DNA of 64,000 nucleotides from Olsenella profusa F0195 (GTDB lineage: Bacteria > Actinomycetota > Coriobacteriia > Coriobacteriales > Atopobiaceae), in assembly GCF_000468755.1 (NCBI RefSeq), contig NZ_AWEZ01000062.1, positions 62,001 through 126,000 of the forward strand. Direction: 5' to 3'. The translations under genes were made by a program, and so were the position numbers. Every line of letters begins with the position of its first letter. Within the stretch, counting starts at the first letter, position 1. The notes beneath the pieces were generated by a model. That model saw only the letters and a program-made list of their open reading frames with translations, was not told the origin of the DNA and did no database searches. Positions 60,471 to 64,000 of the stretch are shown here, piece after piece.

Positions 60471-62096
60471 CTACGCCTTGAGCGTCGTCGTGGCGAAGTC
60501 CACCTTGTTCTGAGGGTCGAGATAGAGGCTCTCGACTCGCTCGCTACCCACCCAGTTGTGGGCGTAGAACATCAGGGGGACGATGGGCATGTCCTCGCCG
60601 ATGAGCTGATTGACCTCGCGGAGCTTGGCCTTGCGCTCCTCCTCGTCAGCAATCTGTCGGGCATCATCGATGCCCTGGTCCACCTCGTCATCCTTATACT
60701 TGGAGTAGTTGTTGTCAGCGGTGCTGTAGAAGTTGGGGTAGAGCATGTTGTCGATCGTGGGATAGTCGGCAATCCAGCCGAGACGTCCCATCGTAAAGTC
60801 GCCGCCCTTGAGCTTTTGCAGATAGGAGGCCCACTCCTGGGACTCTTGCTGAACCTTCAGCCCCACGGCCTCAAGATCGCTCTGCACCATGGACATGATG
60901 TCCTCATGGCCACCACCCGAGTTATAGGAGAGAGTCACCTCGGTACCGGCAAGGCCGTTGTCGTCAATGAGCTTCTGGGCCGCATCCTTGTCGTACCTGC
61001 AGTCCGCCCAGGCGTTGCTGCCGTCGGGATCGAGCACCGTGGGGATGACGCTGTCGGCTGGGATGCGTGTGCCCTCGAAGAGCGTGTCACAGATGCTCTG
61101 CCTATCGATGGCCAGCGAGACGGCATGACGCAGGTTCTTGTCAGGCATCTTCTCGATGTTGATGGCGAGGTAGTAGACGGACAGCTCGGCGCCCGTCAGG
61201 GTCTGGTGGCCCGGCGTCACGGTGTAGCCGTCATCCGACTTGCCGTACTTCTCGATGGTCTCGTTGAAGCGACCGGTGGGGATCTGCGCCATGTCGATAT
61301 TGCCGCCCTCGAACTCGCGGAAGGCCGTGTCGGGATCCTTCTGGATGGAGAAGTTGATACCGTCGAGCTTGGCCTTCTCGCCATAATAGTCATCGAAGCG
61401 CACGACGTTGATGTATTGGTCGGCCACCCACTGGCCATCCATCTTGAAGGGGCCATTGCCAATGGGGGCCACCAGGAAGGACTCGGGGTCGTCGAGGGCA
61501 GCCTGGGGCACGGGCGCCAATGCGGAATGCGTGCACACCGTAAGGAAGTCGGCCATGGACGAGCTTAGGGTCACCTCGAACGTGGTGTCATCCACGGCCT
61601 TGAGGCCCTCCATCTCGGTTGCCGTGCCCTTGAGAAACTCGTCGTATCCCTTGACGGGAGCAAGATGGTAGTTGATCTCAGATGGGGTAGCCATCTTTGG
61701 GTTGACGATGCGCTCCCAACCGCGCTTGAAGGAGGCCGCATCGACGGCATCACCGTTGTGGAACGTGGCCCCCTTGACGAGATGGAAGGTGAAGACGGTG
61801 TCATCGTCATTGACCTCCCAGGACTCGGCGGCCTTGCCCACGACCTCGTGCTTGCTCCAGTCGTAGCCGACCAGCGCGTCGAAGAGGATGTGCTCGACCT
61901 GTGTGCCCTGATCCTCCTGCGTGTTGTAGGGGTCGATGGCAACGGGATTGTTGATGTAGTACTTGAGCGTGCCGCCCTTCTTGCCTTGGCCCGTGCTGCC
62001 GTCCCTCTTGCCGCAGGCGGCCAGGGTGGCAAGGGCACTAGCGGCAAGCCCTCCCCCAATGAAGCCGCGACGACTCACCACATGATCGTTTTTCAT
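60471..62096 (-). CDS. oppA: Peptide-binding lipoprotein OppA
   Basis: 541 residues, family 5 solute-binding protein. The signal has SRRGFIGGGLAAS and lipobox ATLAAC, so a Tat-type lipoprotein. Family elements are YDPYNTQE-like IDPYNTQED, EVNDDDTVFTFHLVKGATFHNGD (SBP_bac_5 signature region) and DKNLRHAVSLAIDRQSICD. ATG at 62096 has GGAGGAG about 5 nt upstream. It is the first gene of oppABCDF. Confidence 0.95.
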   Translation of the reverse strand: MKNDHVVSRRGFIGGGLAASALATLAACGKRDGSTGQGKKGGTLKYYINNPVAIDPYNTQEDQGTQVEHILFDALVGYDWSKHEVVGKAAESWEVNDDDTVFTFHLVKGATFHNGDAVDAASFKRGWERIVNPKMATPSEINYHLAPVKGYDEFLKGTATEMEGLKAVDDTTFEVTLSSSMADFLTVCTHSALAPVPQAALDDPESFLVAPIGNGPFKMDGQWVADQYINVVRFDDYYGEKAKLDGINFSIQKDPDTAFREFEGGNIDMAQIPTGRFNETIEKYGKSDDGYTVTPGHQTLTGAELSVYYLAINIEKMPDKNLRHAVSLAIDRQSICDTLFEGTRIPADSVIPTVLDPDGSNAWADCRYDKDAAQKLIDDNGLAGTEVTLSYNSGGGHEDIMSMVQSDLEAVGLKVQQESQEWASYLQKLKGGDFTMGRLGWIADYPTIDNMLYPNFYSTADNNYSKYKDDEVDQGIDDARQIADEEERKAKLREVNQLIGEDMPIVPLMFYAHNWVGSERVESLYLDPQNKVDFATTTLKA

Positions 62097-62168
62097 GCTC
62101 TCCTCCTCTGTTGACGGGAACCGCTCCAACCTGACACCGCCACGACACCACATGAATCGCTCCGCCAC

Positions 62169-62598
62169 CTTACATACTGGTTATTTTAAGGAACAATGGG
62201 CATGGTATCGCCTTGCGGTGGTCGCTTGTTGCGTGGTTGTAACGCATGAGTATACTAGGTTCATCCACAGGCCCATCCGGACACTCGGGTCTTGCTCCCA
62301 AACCTACCCGCATGCGCCCCGCCGAGGCCGAGCTGGGATGCTGGAGTCGCTCTACACCATCGAGCCGCCTACGAATCGGGGTACGTCCACCCGCTCGATC
62401 GCCTGCAGTTGGTGAGAGCCCAAGGCCGCAGTGGACAAACTGGAGGGGCACAGGGAGGCCGTGCTCGTGGAGGACGCATCCACCCCCTCTTCGCCTTCGG
62501 ATGCGGGCCGATTGCCACCAACAGCTCGGTGTGACTGACCGCATGGCGAAAGGCGTCCGAAACGGGACAGGACCCCCACGGCCGCGAGGCGATTGGAA
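62169..62598. other. Upstream region of oppA without a clear gene
   Basis: The first about 100 bp are AT-richer and must hold the oppA promoter, but no clean -35/-10 pair is seen. The rest is open in several frames, with plus-strand phrases such as LVEDASTPSSPSDAG, and matches no family I recognise. It may be filler between the two duplicated blocks. Confidence 0.35.
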
Positions 62599-62622
62599 GG
62601 GGGCCTCCCGCAGGAGGCCCCC
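62599..62622 (-). terminator. Hairpin identical to the tRNA-Leu terminator stem
   Basis: GGGGGCCTCC/GGAGGCCCCC with loop CGCA, the same stem as at 55883-55906 and at the same distance from the tRNA-like sequence. Confidence 0.75.
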
Positions 62623-62631
62623 GACGATGCA

Positions 62632-62721
62632 TGGCGCCAGTGGCGGGACTCGCATCCGCTTGACCCTCCAGTCAGCCACTAGCAACTCAGCTAGTGTGTC
62701 TGCCGATTCACTCACTCTGAC
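62632..62721 (-). pseudogene. Decayed tRNA-Leu copy
   Basis: Aligned with the tRNA at 55917-56007 it keeps the acceptor stem (one mismatch: GTCAGAG versus CACTGGC), the D-arm phrase GGCAGA, a perfect 7-bp anticodon stem CACTAGC/GCTAGTG and encoded CCA. It has lost one base from the anticodon loop (TGAGTT) and changed the T-loop from TTCAAGT to TGCGAGT. The 5' flank (CGATAACACA) is also shared. It is a pseudo-tRNA from a duplicated locus. Confidence 0.85.
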
Positions 62722-62783
62722 CTTCATGTGCCACAGGTGGAGCGATAACACAACCATCACGCCATCGCGGCGACTCTGTTGAC

Positions 62784-64000
62784 TTACTGTTCCTTCTCCC
62801 ATCCGACATTCTCGGCAACGATGTCCAACAGCAGGGCCGGTCCCCAGTTGGCAAGCCCCTTCTTGCAGACGATGGTGTCCGCGCCACTATACAGGGGGAT
62901 GAACGCATAGGATGCAAGAGCCTCCCTCTCTGCCTCGTTGAAGGCCTTCATCTGCTCCCCATGATCCTCGATGCCCGTCACCGCGAGGAACTTGGCATCG
63001 AGCTCCGCACTGCCAGCATGGGTGTAGTTCGACTCTGAGGTAGAGCCGAAGAGCTGTCCACCGTTGTTATAGGTCGCGCTGCCGGAACTCCAGGCAAAGA
63101 GGATAGTGTCCCACTCGCCACCCGTAAGCGTCTTTGAGAACTCAGAGCTGGGCTTGTTCACAATGGTGACGTTCATTCCCGCATCCTTAGCCATCTTCTG
63201 GATGGCGGCGGCACGGTTCTTGACGACGTTGGAGTCACCAATGGCCGTAAAGCTAAAGGCGACCTGCTTGCCCTCCTTGACATAATAGCCGTCCGAATCC
63301 AGTTCGTAGCCGGCATCCTCAAAAGTCTTCTTGGCCGCGGCAGTCTGAGCCTCAGCGGTGGTATTGGCCGATACGTCTTCGGGTAGATTGTCCTCGTAGC
63401 CATCCATCCACGGAAGGATGCAAAGGGAACCTAGGCGATCCTCCTTCCAGTTCACTCCCTGATACACGATGCCCAAGATGGTCTCGGCGTTGATGCACTG
63501 CATGAAGGCTCTCCGCACCTCGATATCTGAGAGGGAGTCGCGCTCGGTGTTGACCTCCAGGCACGCAATGGACTTGCTGTCGGAACGACGGATCTCGACA
63601 TCGTCCATGCCCTGGAAGTTGGAGAGCATCTCGCCTGTGCCACTCTGTCCAAGTTCGGTTGCGTCGAGTTCACCGTTCTTGAAGGCATTGAACTCTGCCT
63701 GGGCCTCCATCTGTTTGAAGGTGACCGACTCAAGCTTGGCAGCGTCGCCCCACCATTCGGAGTTACGCACGAAGGTGATTTGGGTCTCATCCACGGAATC
63801 TACGATGAAGGGACCACAACCCCACTCGTTATGGGGATTCATCTTCCAACCATCGTTAAAGACCTCGGGACTGGCAGCACTGGGATGCAGGAAGCCCACA
63901 AGGGCCTCGTACGGATAGTAGGGCTGGGAGAAGGTGATGATGGCCTGCTTGTCGTTCTCACCTCTTTTTACGCTCTCGACCTGATTCCAACCATCGGTCG
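62784..64000 (-). CDS. Second family 5 solute-binding protein (5' end outside window)
   Basis: At least 405 residues of the middle and C-terminal part are in the window; the frame is open to base 64000. It resembles oppA-type proteins: NEWGCGPFIVDSVDETQITF, IEVRRAFMQCINAETI, AAAIQKMAKDAGMNVTIV and a C-terminal EAEREALASYAFIPLYSG. Sequence is clearly different from OppA. It is followed by the pseudo-tRNA rather than by permease genes, so its transporter partners are either upstream outside the window or lost. Confidence 0.85.
   Translation of the reverse strand, partial: TDGWNQVESVKRGENDKQAIITFSQPYYPYEALVGFLHPSAASPEVFNDGWKMNPHNEWGCGPFIVDSVDETQITFVRNSEWWGDAAKLESVTFKQMEAQAEFNAFKNGELDATELGQSGTGEMLSNFQGMDDVEIRRSDSKSIACLEVNTERDSLSDIEVRRAFMQCINAETILGIVYQGVNWKEDRLGSLCILPWMDGYEDNLPEDVSANTTAEAQTAAAKKTFEDAGYELDSDGYYVKEGKQVAFSFTAIGDSNVVKNRAAAIQKMAKDAGMNVTIVNKPSSEFSKTLTGGEWDTILFAWSSGSATYNNGGQLFGSTSESNYTHAGSAELDAKFLAVTGIEDHGEQMKAFNEAEREALASYAFIPLYSGADTIVCKKGLANWGPALLLDIVAENVGWEKEQ

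Noticed and set aside
55917-62721. Genomic island integrated at tRNA-Leu
   Set aside because: No integrase is visible, and the repeat includes the whole tRNA plus its promoter-side flank and terminator. That fits segmental duplication better than an attachment site.

Overview
This 64 kb window is high-GC DNA carrying closely packed operons, most of them on the minus strand. The gene content suggests a saccharolytic, host-associated actinobacterium. It includes a Tad-type pilus locus, a glucose-family PTS for N-acetylmuramate, a zur-znu zinc operon, a Phe T-box, twin-arginine lipoproteins and an HTH-aminotransferase fusion. My best guess is class Coriobacteriia, Olsenella/Atopobium-like. That placement is inference, since no 16S or ribosomal marker is present.

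Layout. 0-1.5 kb: 5' part of a Tad/Flp pilus operon (CpaB/RcpC and TadZ/CpaE), followed by a decayed HTH/transposase-like remnant. 2.6-6.5 kb: rsgA and a Ca2+-type P-type ATPase. 6.9-8.9 kb: sugar-anomerase-like YhcH protein, a truncated sialidase-like remnant and a metallo-beta-lactamase-fold hydrolase. 9-18 kb: an acid-sugar catabolic cluster (SLC13 permease, 2-hydroxyacid dehydrogenase, PdxA2-like, DapA-like and a kinase/iron-ADH fusion), divergent from a PrpR-type regulator with a degenerate AAA+ domain. 18-21 kb: D-lactate-dehydrogenase-type enzyme and pyruvate kinase. 21-23 kb: MFS exporter divergent from an ArsR-like regulator. 23.5-30.8 kb: GH13 glycosidase, phospholipase-C-like protein, pheST under a T-box, and a zinc-ribbon membrane protein. 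30.9-35.5 kb: a complete MurNAc operon (murR-murQ-murP-mupG). 35.7-39.4 kb: HAD phosphatase, orphan radical SAM protein, aquaporin. 39.5-44.4 kb: zur-znuACB and a PhoU-like/Pit phosphate pair. 44.7-53 kb: LysR regulator, an alarmone synthetase/two-component operon, PHP phosphatase, DUF1858 protein, HTH-aminotransferase fusion, Asp/Glu racemase. 52.4-53.9 kb: remnants of a DUF262 gene and a PIN toxin-antitoxin pair. 54-64 kb: ABC exporter, tRNA-Leu(GAG), an oppABCDF operon, a decayed second copy of the tRNA-Leu locus, and a second peptide-binding protein running off the window.

Functional themes. Several loci feed central metabolism from host or cell-wall sugars. The mur operon recycles peptidoglycan MurNAc, and the acid-sugar cluster probably yields triose phosphate or pyruvate that the neighbouring dehydrogenase and pyruvate kinase can use. 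Oligopeptide, zinc and phosphate uptake complete a nutrient-scavenging profile.

Most unusual content. (1) An in-frame fusion of a four-carbon acid-sugar kinase with an iron-containing alcohol dehydrogenase, beside a two-site operator whose centres lie exactly 50 bp apart. (2) Three families of dispersed intergenic DNA elements, each with conserved internal spacing: a 20-bp-periodic GTGGGTGCC array around a 75-bp hairpin core, a 91-bp hairpin element, and an AGTCG element with a 32-bp internal repeat. (3) A whole-locus duplication of tRNA-Leu, one copy decayed, flanking the opp operon.
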